From: Prevotella sp.
GTDB lineage: Bacteria > Bacteroidota > Bacteroidia > Bacteroidales > Bacteroidaceae
Reading direction: 5' to 3'
Assembly: GCA_017632825.1 (NCBI GenBank)
Contig: JAGBQP010000018.1
Span: forward strand, 1 to 13,790
DNA length: 13,790 nucleotides
In this document: piece by piece, positions 7,206-13,790 of the stretch
Layout: every line of letters begins with the position of its first letter
Numbering within the stretch: position 1 is the first letter of the stretch
Notes under the pieces: model-generated
Seen by the model: the letters and a program-made list of their open reading frames with translations, nothing else
The model's database searches: none
What the model was told of the DNA's origin: nothing
Position numbers and translations under genes: made by a program

Positions 7206-8024
7206 ATGGGAATCATTATTGGAATAGACGTAGGTATATCAACTACGAAGATCGTTGGACTTAAAGATGGAAACATCACCTCACCAACTCGTATTACAGC
7301 AGCAGATCCCATTACATCGCTCTATGGCGCTTTCGGCAAGTATCTTCACGACAACGACATAGCCTTGCAAGATGTAGAGCAAGTTATGCTAACTGGTGTC
7401 GGATCGGCTTACATCAAAGGCTCTGTTTACGGACTGCCTACGCGAAAAGTAGAAGAATTCTTAGCCGATGGATTAGGTGCGCGCTTTGAATCAAAGCTTG
7501 ACCATACCATCGTAGTATCAATGGGAACAGGTACGAGCTTTGTTCTCTGCGATGGTGATGACATGCGCCACATTGGCGGTATTGGCGTTGGCGGCGGCAC
7601 ATTAGCCGGTCTCTCACGTATCATGCTAAATACCAGCGACATCAAGGCCGTATCGGAGATGGCAGAACAGGGCAATATAAAGAAAGTACACCTGCTTATC
7701 GGTGACATTTCGGCAGAACCTCTGCCCGGATTGCCGATGGACGCCACGGCCAGTATTTTTGCTAAGGCACAGAACGACGCGCCAAAGGAAGACATTGCTG
7801 CAGGTATCATCTCTATGGTGTTGCAGACTATTGGTTCGGCTGCATGGCTGTCAAGTCGGGGCAGCGACATCCGTGATTTCGTACTCATAGGCAACTTGAC
7901 CCTCTTGCCACAATGCAAAGACGTGTTCCCTCCGTTGGAGCAACTCTATGACATCCGATTCCACATACCGAAGTATTCACAGTATTGCACAGCCATAGGC
8001 GCTGCACTTAGTTACAAGAAATAA
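7206..8024 (+). CDS. Type II-like pantothenate kinase (Fumble/CoaW family)
   Basis: Pantothenate kinase phosphorylates pantothenate to 4'-phosphopantothenate, the first committed step of coenzyme A synthesis. The 272-residue protein (from the ATG at 7206) fits the ASKHA fold of type II enzymes such as staphylococcal CoaW and eukaryotic PanK: phosphate-1 loop GIDVGISTTKIVGL near the N-terminus, candidate catalytic glutamate in KVEEF (E83 or E84), VSMGTGTSFV (adenosine/phosphate loop, about 104-113) and GGIGVGGGT (124-132). An in-frame ATG at 7179 would add nine residues and overlap the upstream phosphatase gene; I prefer 7206 because the family begins just before the GID motif. It lies 7 bp after the phosphatase stop, so the two are probably co-transcribed, and it is followed immediately by a strong hairpin. 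The family is clear; pantothenate as substrate is inferred from it. Confidence 0.88.
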   Translation: MGIIIGIDVGISTTKIVGLKDGNITSPTRITAADPITSLYGAFGKYLHDNDIALQDVEQVMLTGVGSAYIKGSVYGLPTRKVEEFLADGLGARFESKLDHTIVVSMGTGTSFVLCDGDDMRHIGGIGVGGGTLAGLSRIMLNTSDIKAVSEMAEQGNIKKVHLLIGDISAEPLPGLPMDATASIFAKAQNDAPKEDIAAGIISMVLQTIGSAAWLSSRGSDIRDFVLIGNLTLLPQCKDVFPPLEQLYDIRFHIPKYSQYCTAIGAALSYKK

Positions 8025-8026
8025 AG

Positions 8027-8054
8027 TAAGGCTGACTCATAAGAGCCAGCCTTA
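8027..8054. terminator. Bidirectional intrinsic terminator
   Basis: TAAGGCTG (8027-8034) pairs perfectly with CAGCCTTA (8047-8054), and CTC/GAG (8036-8038/8043-8045) closes an inner ATAA loop. Flanking AAATAAAG and TTTATTTG give U-rich tails in both directions. It starts 2 nt after the pantothenate kinase stop and 1 nt from the stop of the convergent MFS gene, so it probably terminates both. Confidence 0.85.
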
Positions 8055-8055
8055 T

Positions 8056-9252
8056 TTATTTGATTTCTTTGTTCAGGTTTCTGCTAAGAAAAAAACGACG
8101 CGTGGCAGAGAAGAAGAGAACAACACCTGCAGCATTAACAGCGGCAACAGTCCAAAAAGCTGAACTATAGCCTGCCAGCTCACTTATTATTCCGCCCAGG
8201 AGGATGCCTAATCCCATGCCGATATCCCATGAGACAAGAATAGTTGAATTGGCCGTACCTCGCTGACTGTTTGGGGCTACACTGATAGTCATATTTTGAA
8301 AAGCAGGCCACATATGTCCATTTCCCAGACCTATCAACAGGGCAGAACCATAATATCCCAACAAATTCGGGAACATAATAAACAAGGTATAACCAACAAG
8401 CGAAATAACCATACCGCTGGCAGCATTGTGGGTAACACGTCCCTGACGTAAGGTTTTTCCGCCTTGAATTCTTGAAAGGATAAGACCAATGGAACAGAGC
8501 ATAAAGTAGGTGCCCGTTCCACCTGTAATACCCATAACCTCTTTTCCATAGATGGCCAGATAGTTGCTCAGTACACCAAAACAGAAGCCAAAAGCAACCA
8601 TATTAAGGCCCAACAACCATCCACGAATGAGGAAGAAACGATCCCATGAGAGAGAGAAGCGTTGCCTGTCACACTTTGAGTTTCCCTTATCGCTCTTGAC
8701 AGTGGCATCTACTGACAGTCCAACAAACGCCACTATCAGAGCTATCCAGAACAATAGCTCAAAGCTATGGGTGTATCGATAGAGAAATATACCTACAGAG
8801 GGAGCAATGGCCATTGCTAAATTGTTGGACATACCATAATATCCAATGCCCTCGGTACGTCGCGATGAAGGTAACACATCGATGGCAACCGTAGAGTTTG
8901 CCACCGTCAGCGCGCCAAAGGGACCGCCATGCAACGTTCGGACAATAGTAAACAACAGGAGAGTAGAGGCTGCCAGATAACCAGCAAAGAATATGGCAAA
9001 AGCCGTGTAGCAAACCATCAGCACCATCTTACGAGGAAAGGCATCGACAATAAAACCACTGAACGGACGAAACAACAGCGCTGTCATCGTATAACCAGAC
9101 AACACCAAGCCTATGACATCCTTCGTCGCGCCGAAATGCTCCTTTAGATAGAGCGGGAGTAGCGGCGTGAGGACATAGAAAGCAAAGAATAGCGCAAAAT
9201 TCGCTATCATCACCTTGCAATAATTAGCATTCCAAAGACGTTCCTGTGCCAT
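8056..9252 (-). CDS. Major facilitator superfamily (MFS) transporter
   Basis: The 398-residue protein is highly hydrophobic, with about twelve membrane segments arranged as two six-helix halves split by a basic, charged loop near the middle (around KSDKGNSKCDRQR). This is the size and layout of the MFS_1 efflux/sugar-permease group. MFS motif A is visible between the second and third helices as G66-FIV-D70-AFP-R74-K75. The first helix begins around residue 13 (MIANFALFFAFYVL), and helices 4-5 contain GGPFGALTVANS and GYYGMSNNLAMAIAP, typical of drug/arabinose-efflux-like members. The protein is in the inner membrane; substrate and direction of transport cannot be inferred. It is transcribed divergently from iorAB and convergently with the pantothenate kinase gene, with which it shares a terminator. 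Confidence 0.88.
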   Translation of the reverse strand: MAQERLWNANYCKVMIANFALFFAFYVLTPLLPLYLKEHFGATKDVIGLVLSGYTMTALLFRPFSGFIVDAFPRKMVLMVCYTAFAIFFAGYLAASTLLLFTIVRTLHGGPFGALTVANSTVAIDVLPSSRRTEGIGYYGMSNNLAMAIAPSVGIFLYRYTHSFELLFWIALIVAFVGLSVDATVKSDKGNSKCDRQRFSLSWDRFFLIRGWLLGLNMVAFGFCFGVLSNYLAIYGKEVMGITGGTGTYFMLCSIGLILSRIQGGKTLRQGRVTHNAASGMVISLVGYTLFIMFPNLLGYYGSALLIGLGNGHMWPAFQNMTISVAPNSQRGTANSTILVSWDIGMGLGILLGGIISELAGYSSAFWTVAAVNAAGVVLFFSATRRFFLSRNLNKEIK

Positions 9253-9262
9253 AATTAGACGA

Positions 9263-9297
9263 CAAAGGTACTAAAAAACACTTAAACATTGCACAAA
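9263..9297 (-). promoter_or_regulatory. Probable promoter for the MFS gene
   Basis: On the minus strand the -7 box TACCTTTG lies at 9270-9263, only 10 bp upstream of the ATG at 9252. The nearest TTTG (9297-9294) is 23 bp away, somewhat longer than the usual 19-21 bp, so the -33 assignment is weaker than the -7. Transcription would start very close to the start codon, giving a leaderless or near-leaderless message. Confidence 0.5.
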
Positions 9298-9320
9298 ACA
9301 AAAATAAATTTGTAAATTTG
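9289..9320 (+). promoter_or_regulatory. Bacteroidota-type promoter for iorAB
   Basis: TTG (9289-9291) and TAAATTTG (9313-9320) are separated by 21 bp, matching the -33/-7 consensus. The -7 box ends 45 bp before the preferred iorA start at 9366. Its -33 region lies within a few bases of the oppositely oriented MFS -33 box. Confidence 0.65.
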
Positions 9321-9365
9321 CAAGTCGAAAGACAATCGACAGTAATAATTTGTAAGATAAAAGCA

Positions 9366-10991
9366 ATGGAAAAGAAACTTTTGTTAGGCGACGAAGCCAT
9401 CGCACTGGGTGCTTTGCACGCAGGACTCTCTGGTGTCTATGCCTATCCAGGCACGCCGTCGACCGAAATTACCGAGTTTATCCAAGGTAATGCTCTGGCA
9501 AAGGAACGCGGTGTGCACAGCCGATGGAGTACCAACGAGAAAACAGCTATGGAAGCTGCCCTTGGCATGTCATTCATGGGCAAGCGCTCCCTGGTTTGTA
9601 TGAAACATGTAGGTATGAACGTCTGTGCAGACCCATTTGTAAACAGCGGTATGACGGGAGTTAACGGTGGCGTTGTGGTACTTGTGGCCGACGACCCGTC
9701 GATGCACTCTTCACAGGATGAGCAAGACTCGCGTTTCTATGGAAAATTCGCCATGATTCCCACATTCGAGCCATCGAACCAACAGGAAGCCTACGACATG
9801 ATGGCTCAGGCATTCGACTATTCTGAGAAGCAATGCCTCCCCGTCTTGATGCGTGTTACCACCCGTATGGCTCATAGCCGTGCTGTTGTCCAGGTAAAGG
9901 ATGAACCACGCAAGGAAAACACCATGAACTACAATGCCGAAGCCAAGAATTGGGTGCTGCTGCCAGCCAATGCTCGTCGCCGCAACGACGTAGTGACAGC
10001 CCAGCAGAAGCAACTGGAAGAAGACGCCGTCAATTCACCATATAATAGTCTGACCCCTGCCGCCTCTCAAGGAGACGGAGTAAAGGCTCCTCTTGGCATT
10101 CTGGCCAGTGGAATCGGTTACAACTACGTTATGGAGTGCTTCCCCAACGGAAGTCCCTACCCCATTCTGAAGATATCGCAATACCCCCTGCCTAAGAAGT
10201 TGGTGCGCCAACTGATGAACGAGTGCGAGCAGTTGCTCATTGTCGAGGAGGGCCAGCCGTTTATCGAGGATATTGTCCGTGGCGTTTCTGACAACCAGGA
10301 CATAAAAGGCAAACTTGACGGCACACTACCCCGCACAGGCGAACTGAATCCAGACATTGTCAAGAAAGCACTCGGCATGAAGTGTGACCAGAATTTTGAC
10401 TCTTGTGCCGATGTTGTCGCCCGCCCGCCAGCACTTTGCCAGGGTTGTGGCCACCGAGATGTCTATGCCGCACTGAATGAGGTGCTGACAGAGTATGACA
10501 ATGCCCGTGTCTTCGGCGACATTGGCTGCTACACGCTCGGATTCCTGCCTCCTTTCAGAGCTATCCATTCGTGCGTGGACATGGGTGCCTCGATTACCAT
10601 GGCCAAGGGTGCTGCCGATGCAGGCCAGTGGCCCGCAGTAGCCATCATCGGCGACTCTACATTCACACACAGCGGTATGACTGGCTTACTTGATGCCATT
10701 AACGAGAATGCCAACATCACCGTTATCATCAGCGATAACCTGACAACAGGCATGACAGGTGGTCAGGACTCTGCCGGTACCAATAAGTTTGAAGCCATCT
10801 GCCGCGGTCTTGGACTGAACGACGAACATCTGAAGGTTGTTGTGCCTCTACCTAAGAACATGCCAGAGATTACGCAAATCATCCGCGATGAGATTAATTA
10901 CAAAGGTACCTCTGTCATTATCCCACGACGAGAGTGTATGCAGACGCTGCAACGTCACCTGAAGCAGAAAAAGGCGCAAGCCAACAAATAG
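9366..10991 (+). CDS. iorA: Indolepyruvate oxidoreductase subunit alpha IorA
   Basis: IorA is the large, thiamine-diphosphate-binding subunit of indolepyruvate:ferredoxin oxidoreductase, which oxidatively decarboxylates arylpyruvates from aromatic amino acid transamination to aryl-acetyl-CoA (and can run reductively in anaerobes). The 541-residue protein has the N-terminal pyrimidine-binding domain (YPGTPSTEITEF with E34), a middle domain, and the PP-binding domain with C358-Q-G-C361-GHRDVY, then G429-D430-S431 through N458 in the GDS...DN TPP/Mg motif, and TTGMTGGQ. The start at 9366 (MEKKLLLGDEA) is chosen because the in-frame start at 9318 lies inside the promoter. The protein ends soon after IIPRREC, without the CxxCxxC-rich ferredoxin domain found at the C-terminus of archaeal IorA. 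iorB follows after 31 bp. Confidence 0.92.
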   Translation: MEKKLLLGDEAIALGALHAGLSGVYAYPGTPSTEITEFIQGNALAKERGVHSRWSTNEKTAMEAALGMSFMGKRSLVCMKHVGMNVCADPFVNSGMTGVNGGVVVLVADDPSMHSSQDEQDSRFYGKFAMIPTFEPSNQQEAYDMMAQAFDYSEKQCLPVLMRVTTRMAHSRAVVQVKDEPRKENTMNYNAEAKNWVLLPANARRRNDVVTAQQKQLEEDAVNSPYNSLTPAASQGDGVKAPLGILASGIGYNYVMECFPNGSPYPILKISQYPLPKKLVRQLMNECEQLLIVEEGQPFIEDIVRGVSDNQDIKGKLDGTLPRTGELNPDIVKKALGMKCDQNFDSCADVVARPPALCQGCGHRDVYAALNEVLTEYDNARVFGDIGCYTLGFLPPFRAIHSCVDMGASITMAKGAADAGQWPAVAIIGDSTFTHSGMTGLLDAINENANITVIISDNLTTGMTGGQDSAGTNKFEAICRGLGLNDEHLKVVVPLPKNMPEITQIIRDEINYKGTSVIIPRRECMQTLQRHLKQKKAQANK

Positions 10992-11022
10992 TACAATTGT
11001 AAATTGTCAAACTGTACATTTT

Positions 11023-11595
11023 ATGAAAACAGACATTATACTTTGCGGCGTGGGAGGACAAGGCATCCTCTCCATTGCCACCATCATAGGCGAAGCTGCC
11101 ATGAACGAGAACCTGTATATCAAGCAAGCTGAGGTACACGGCATGAGCCAGCGCGGCGGCGACGTGCAGTCGAACTTACGTATCTCAAGCGAACCCATTT
11201 ACAGCGATCTGATAGCCAAAGGCGGTGCCGACGTCATCATCTCGATGGAACCAATGGAAGCTCTGCGCTACCTGCCTTTCCTTTCGAAGGAAGGCTGGAT
11301 TATCACCTCAAGCGCACCGTTTAAGAACATTCCCAACTATCCCGATATGGACGTTATCAATGCAGACCTGCAGAAACTGCCTCATGTCATCACGCTTGAC
11401 ATAGAGCAGATGGCCAAGGACAATGGCGTACCACGTTCGGCCAACGTCATCCTGCTGGGTGCTGCTCAAAAGGCCCTCGGCATAGAATACGAAAAGCTTG
11501 AAGACGCCATACGGCGTGTCTTCGGCCGTAAGGGCGAAGCCATTGTCGAAGCCAACATTAAGGCTCTGGCATTGGGACGCTCGGCTCAGAAATAA
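11023..11595 (+). CDS. iorB: Indolepyruvate oxidoreductase subunit beta IorB
   Basis: IorB is the small gamma-type (POR_N/KorC-like) subunit that pairs with IorA and helps bind CoA and shape the active site of the 2-oxoacid oxidoreductase. The 190-residue length is normal for the family. The N-terminal GVGGQGIL (9-16) and EVHGMSQRGGDV (37-48) motifs are diagnostic, and the C-terminal part contains RSANVILLGAAQKALGI. It lies 31 bp after iorA, is probably co-transcribed from the promoter at 9289-9320, and is followed by a strong hairpin terminator. No paaK-like acyl-CoA ligase gene follows, although such a neighbour occurs in some related loci. The cysteine content is low (one visible at C8), so this subunit carries no iron-sulfur cluster, as expected. 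Confidence 0.93.
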   Translation: MKTDIILCGVGGQGILSIATIIGEAAMNENLYIKQAEVHGMSQRGGDVQSNLRISSEPIYSDLIAKGGADVIISMEPMEALRYLPFLSKEGWIITSSAPFKNIPNYPDMDVINADLQKLPHVITLDIEQMAKDNGVPRSANVILLGAAQKALGIEYEKLEDAIRRVFGRKGEAIVEANIKALALGRSAQK

Positions 11596-11619
11596 TATCT
11601 GATAATTCACACAAAAAAG

Positions 11620-11658
11620 GAGTATCATGGCTACGTGTGTGGCCATGATATTCTTTTT
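11620..11658 (+). terminator. Intrinsic terminator of iorAB
   Basis: A 12-bp stem (11620-11631 with 11642-11653, one G-T pair) encloses a 10-nt loop and is followed by TTTTT at 11654-11658. An A-run upstream (11613-11618) also gives a weaker reverse-strand U-tract. It begins 24 nt after the iorB stop. Confidence 0.88.
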
Positions 11659-11697
11659 AATTATTACAACAATCTACCAGTTCATCACATCATGCTG

Positions 11698-11767
11698 AAA
11701 TCTCCATGAGTTTTGAAAAAATCTCCATGAGTTTCGCGCGAAACTCATGGAGATTTTTTCAAAACTC
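11698..11767. repeat. Perfect 60-bp palindrome with three copies of a 16-nt word
   Basis: Positions 11708-11767 form a perfect inverted repeat with 30-nt arms and no spacer; the centre CGC|GCG lies at 11737/11738. The 16-nt word AAATCTCCATGAGTTT occurs directly at 11698-11713 and 11719-11734 (period 21) and inverted at 11741-11756. The inner part (ATCTCCATGAGTTTCGC and its complement) is flanked by A6 and T6, so it can also act as an intrinsic terminator in both directions, lying between the converging iorB and beta-galactosidase genes. No coding capacity is seen. The remaining intergenic bases on either side (11659-11697 and 11768-11860) show nothing I can assign. Confidence 0.95.
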
Positions 11768-11860
11768 GTAGCCCTTTTCATCCGGCTAAGAGACTATCTA
11801 CTGAGAAGCATAGCAGGAGGCCACGCAAATCACACGTAACATCCTGTTATACAGATGTTT

Positions 11861-13790
11861 TTATTTCAACGGCTTGATAGCGAAGGTAAAATCGTAATCC
11901 TTATACTTGACACGATACTCGTCACGCGGCCAGGCACCCCATGAGTTGACACAACCGAGGCCCATCTGGCTTTGCTGGATATGGACGGATGTCATACCCG
12001 AAGGAATCAAGTCACCACTATGACGTCCCACTTTCTTGTCCTTGCTGGGACCGTCGTCGAGCTGAGCTGTGGTGTATGGTAAAGCCGATGCTTCCATCGG
12101 GGCATTGCTATAGAACTGCAAACCCTTACCACCATTGTCAACTACTGAGAACCAGCGCACATCAACATGGTTGCCACTTTCCTGGGGACGAACATAGTCG
12201 TAGTACTCGTTCTGAACCTTGTTCTTATAGACACCCAAGAACTCAGAATCCTTACGGTCGGCATAGGTCTCAACGGGTCCGCGACCGTAATACTCTACCT
12301 GGTTATACTGCTTAGGCATCTGTAGCGCCATACCAAAGCGGAACATCTCGCTGACCTTGGCCTCCTTGTCAACTGTCATATGCTGACGTACAACAATCTC
12401 ACCTTCGGCTGTCAGCGTGTAGGTCATTTCAAGAGTAGCCTTTTGTTCTGGCAGTTCAAACATAGCAACGGCCGTATTGTCACCAACAGTAACTCCCTTG
12501 AGACGCATCTGCGGATTTTTCCAAGTAGCAAAACGGCGCTGCAGCCCGGCACCATAGTCATTGTCTGTAGGTGCACGCCAGAACTCAGGCACAATACTCT
12601 CACGGAACTGGAGCATATCTTTGCCGTCAATAGTAATATAGTCTATCCAACCAGTCCATTTACCAATATATAGGTCGGTACCTGAAGCCGTGAATTTAAC
12701 GTAACTGTTGGTCTCTTCCTTTGAAACACCAGAGTTAGCTGACGATGCGGCTGATGCGGTAAGTTCGGGGAACTTATACTCATTAATACAGAACTGCTGC
12801 TTGGCCATTACCTGTCCCTTGTCAACAAGAGGAGAACCATTCTTGGACTTAAACAAGAAAATTACGAAAATTTCGTTGTCGCCATGATGACCGAGAACGC
12901 GCTGGATGGTCTGTTTCAGCTGCTCGTTGGTAATGAGTTTGCGCTGTTGGGGCTGAATGCCGCTAATATCAATGGTGCCACCATGGCCAAAGGTCATGCC
13001 AGCAGGACGCCCCGGGTTGTCATGATGATGACTTCCGGCACCGCCAACAAACCATTCGAGTTCAAGATCATCGAGGGTTTTAAAGAAGTTCTCGTTATAG
13101 ACTTCAAACTGACCTTCTTTCAGTCCTTTGTCAGTCACCCACACATTCTGGTAATAGTAGCCCACTTCGTAGGCATGAGGATTCAGACGACGGTCGGGAG
13201 CTATGATACCGTTGCAATTGAAATTATAATCGGAAGCGGGATATTTTCCATAGTCACCACCATAGGTAAAGATTTCGCGGCCGGTAATTGCGCTCTTGTC
13301 ACGCATTCCCTGGTCAACAAAATCCCAAATGTAACCACCCTGATACTTGGGATATTTGCGCACAAGGTCCCAATACTCCTTGAAACCACCCATAGAGTTA
13401 CCCATAGCATGAGCATACTCGCACTGAATGAGCGGACGTGGATTGTCGCCCTTGGCATAAGCCTCACAACCGCGGTAGTCATAGTACATGGGGCAGAAGA
13501 TGTCGGTCTTACCCCAATTGCCAGCCTGTTCAAACTGGCAAGGACGTGTGGGATCGGTAGCCTTCACCCAGTCATAAGATTTCTCGAAGTTAGGCCCATA
13601 GCCGGCCTCGTTACCAAGCGACCAGACAATGATGCTGGGGTGATTCTTGAAAGAGTGAACATTACCATATTGACGCTCCAGATGAGCAAGCTCAAAATCG
13701 GCACGCTTAGCCAACGTACGATCGCCGTAACCCATGCCATGACTCTCAATGTTAGTTTCGGCAGTGAGGTAAATACCATATTCATCGCAA
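11861..13790 (-). CDS. GH2 beta-galactosidase, LacZ-type, N-terminus beyond window
   Basis: This is the C-terminal 642 residues of a LacZ-like beta-galactosidase that hydrolyses terminal beta-D-galactosides; the reading frame is open to the right edge, so the true start lies outside and the ATG at 13735 is internal. The fragment opens with CDEYGIYLTAETNIESHG, equivalent to the LacZ segment holding the Mg-binding Glu and His. The acid/base glutamate is in WSLGNEAGYG (fragment residue 61) and the nucleophile is in QCEYAHAMGN (fragment residue 124). The C-terminal beta-sandwich contains FWRAPTDNDYGAGL and FGMALQMP, typical of the LacZ small-chain domain. The full protein would be about 1,000-1,050 residues by comparison with E. 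coli LacZ. A Ser/Ala-rich low-complexity stretch (TASAASSANSG) precedes the C-terminal sandwich. Whether it is exported or belongs to a polysaccharide utilisation locus cannot be seen from here. Confidence 0.95.
   Translation of the reverse strand, partial: CDEYGIYLTAETNIESHGMGYGDRTLAKRADFELAHLERQYGNVHSFKNHPSIIVWSLGNEAGYGPNFEKSYDWVKATDPTRPCQFEQAGNWGKTDIFCPMYYDYRGCEAYAKGDNPRPLIQCEYAHAMGNSMGGFKEYWDLVRKYPKYQGGYIWDFVDQGMRDKSAITGREIFTYGGDYGKYPASDYNFNCNGIIAPDRRLNPHAYEVGYYYQNVWVTDKGLKEGQFEVYNENFFKTLDDLELEWFVGGAGSHHHDNPGRPAGMTFGHGGTIDISGIQPQQRKLITNEQLKQTIQRVLGHHGDNEIFVIFLFKSKNGSPLVDKGQVMAKQQFCINEYKFPELTASAASSANSGVSKEETNSYVKFTASGTDLYIGKWTGWIDYITIDGKDMLQFRESIVPEFWRAPTDNDYGAGLQRRFATWKNPQMRLKGVTVGDNTAVAMFELPEQKATLEMTYTLTAEGEIVVRQHMTVDKEAKVSEMFRFGMALQMPKQYNQVEYYGRGPVETYADRKDSEFLGVYKNKVQNEYYDYVRPQESGNHVDVRWFSVVDNGGKGLQFYSNAPMEASALPYTTAQLDDGPSKDKKVGRHSGDLIPSGMTSVHIQQSQMGLGCVNSWGAWPRDEYRVKYKDYDFTFAIKPLK

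Noticed and set aside
9318..9365. Upstream in-frame start extending IorA by 16 residues
   Set aside because: The TTG start lies in the promoter -7 box, so it would be upstream of the expected transcription start, and the family begins at MEKKLLLGDEA.
10993..11007. Small inverted repeat ACAATT-GTA-AATTGT between iorA and iorB
   Set aside because: Very A/T-rich and short; it is likely chance, and there is no T-run or known operator match.
11698..11767. Repeated word AAATCTCCATGAGTTT as a CRISPR remnant
   Set aside because: The copies are 21 bp apart with only 5 bp between them, one is inverted, and there are no spacers or cas genes.
11838..11866. Hairpin AACATC/GATGTT with a T-run at the end of the beta-galactosidase gene
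   Set aside because: The T-run follows the stem on the plus strand, the wrong direction for the minus-strand gene, and the stem is short with a bulge and abuts the stop codon.

Overview
The window looks like chromosomal DNA from a Bacteroidota member, most likely Prevotella/Segatella or a close Bacteroidales relative. Three things point there: promoters of the TTTG-N19-21-TAnnTTTG type (best cases at 5669-5700, 1399-1430 and 9289-9320), a tRNA gene with no encoded CCA, and a mix of polysaccharide-degrading enzymes (GH28 pectinase, GH2 beta-galactosidase) with SppA, LpxK, ThiL and IorAB homologues of Bacteroidales character. Genus-level assignment is an inference. No mobile-element gene, CRISPR array, phage gene or integrase is visible. 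Most of the window is housekeeping or metabolic.

Layout. (1) 29-1366, minus: a secreted GH28 pectin-type hydrolase with its own promoter. (2) 1481-5637, plus: sppA-lpxK-thiL, closely spaced and probably one transcript (membrane proteolysis, lipid A 4'-phosphorylation, thiamine diphosphate synthesis). (3) 5669-5865, plus: promoter, tRNA-Phe(GAA) and a hairpin terminator. (4) 5894-8054, plus: an exported histidine-acid-phosphatase/phytase-like enzyme followed 7 bp later by a type II-like pantothenate kinase, ended by a strong hairpin that also serves the convergent MFS gene. (5) 8056-9252, minus: an MFS transporter. (6) 9289-11658, plus: iorA-iorB, the two subunits of indolepyruvate oxidoreductase, divergent from the MFS gene with very close promoters and followed by an intrinsic terminator. 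(7) 11660-11860: an intergenic stretch dominated by a perfect 60-bp palindrome containing three copies of a 16-nt word. (8) 11861-13790, minus: the C-terminal two-thirds of a LacZ-type GH2 beta-galactosidase running off the right edge.

The genes fall into separate small units rather than one system. The observations most worth checking are the palindrome at 11708-11767, the tight phosphatase-pantothenate kinase pair, the His-Glu in place of His-Asp in the phosphatase, the altered RIK motif in the GH28 enzyme, and the IorA that lacks the C-terminal ferredoxin domain. I do not see evidence of a clearly new multi-gene system.
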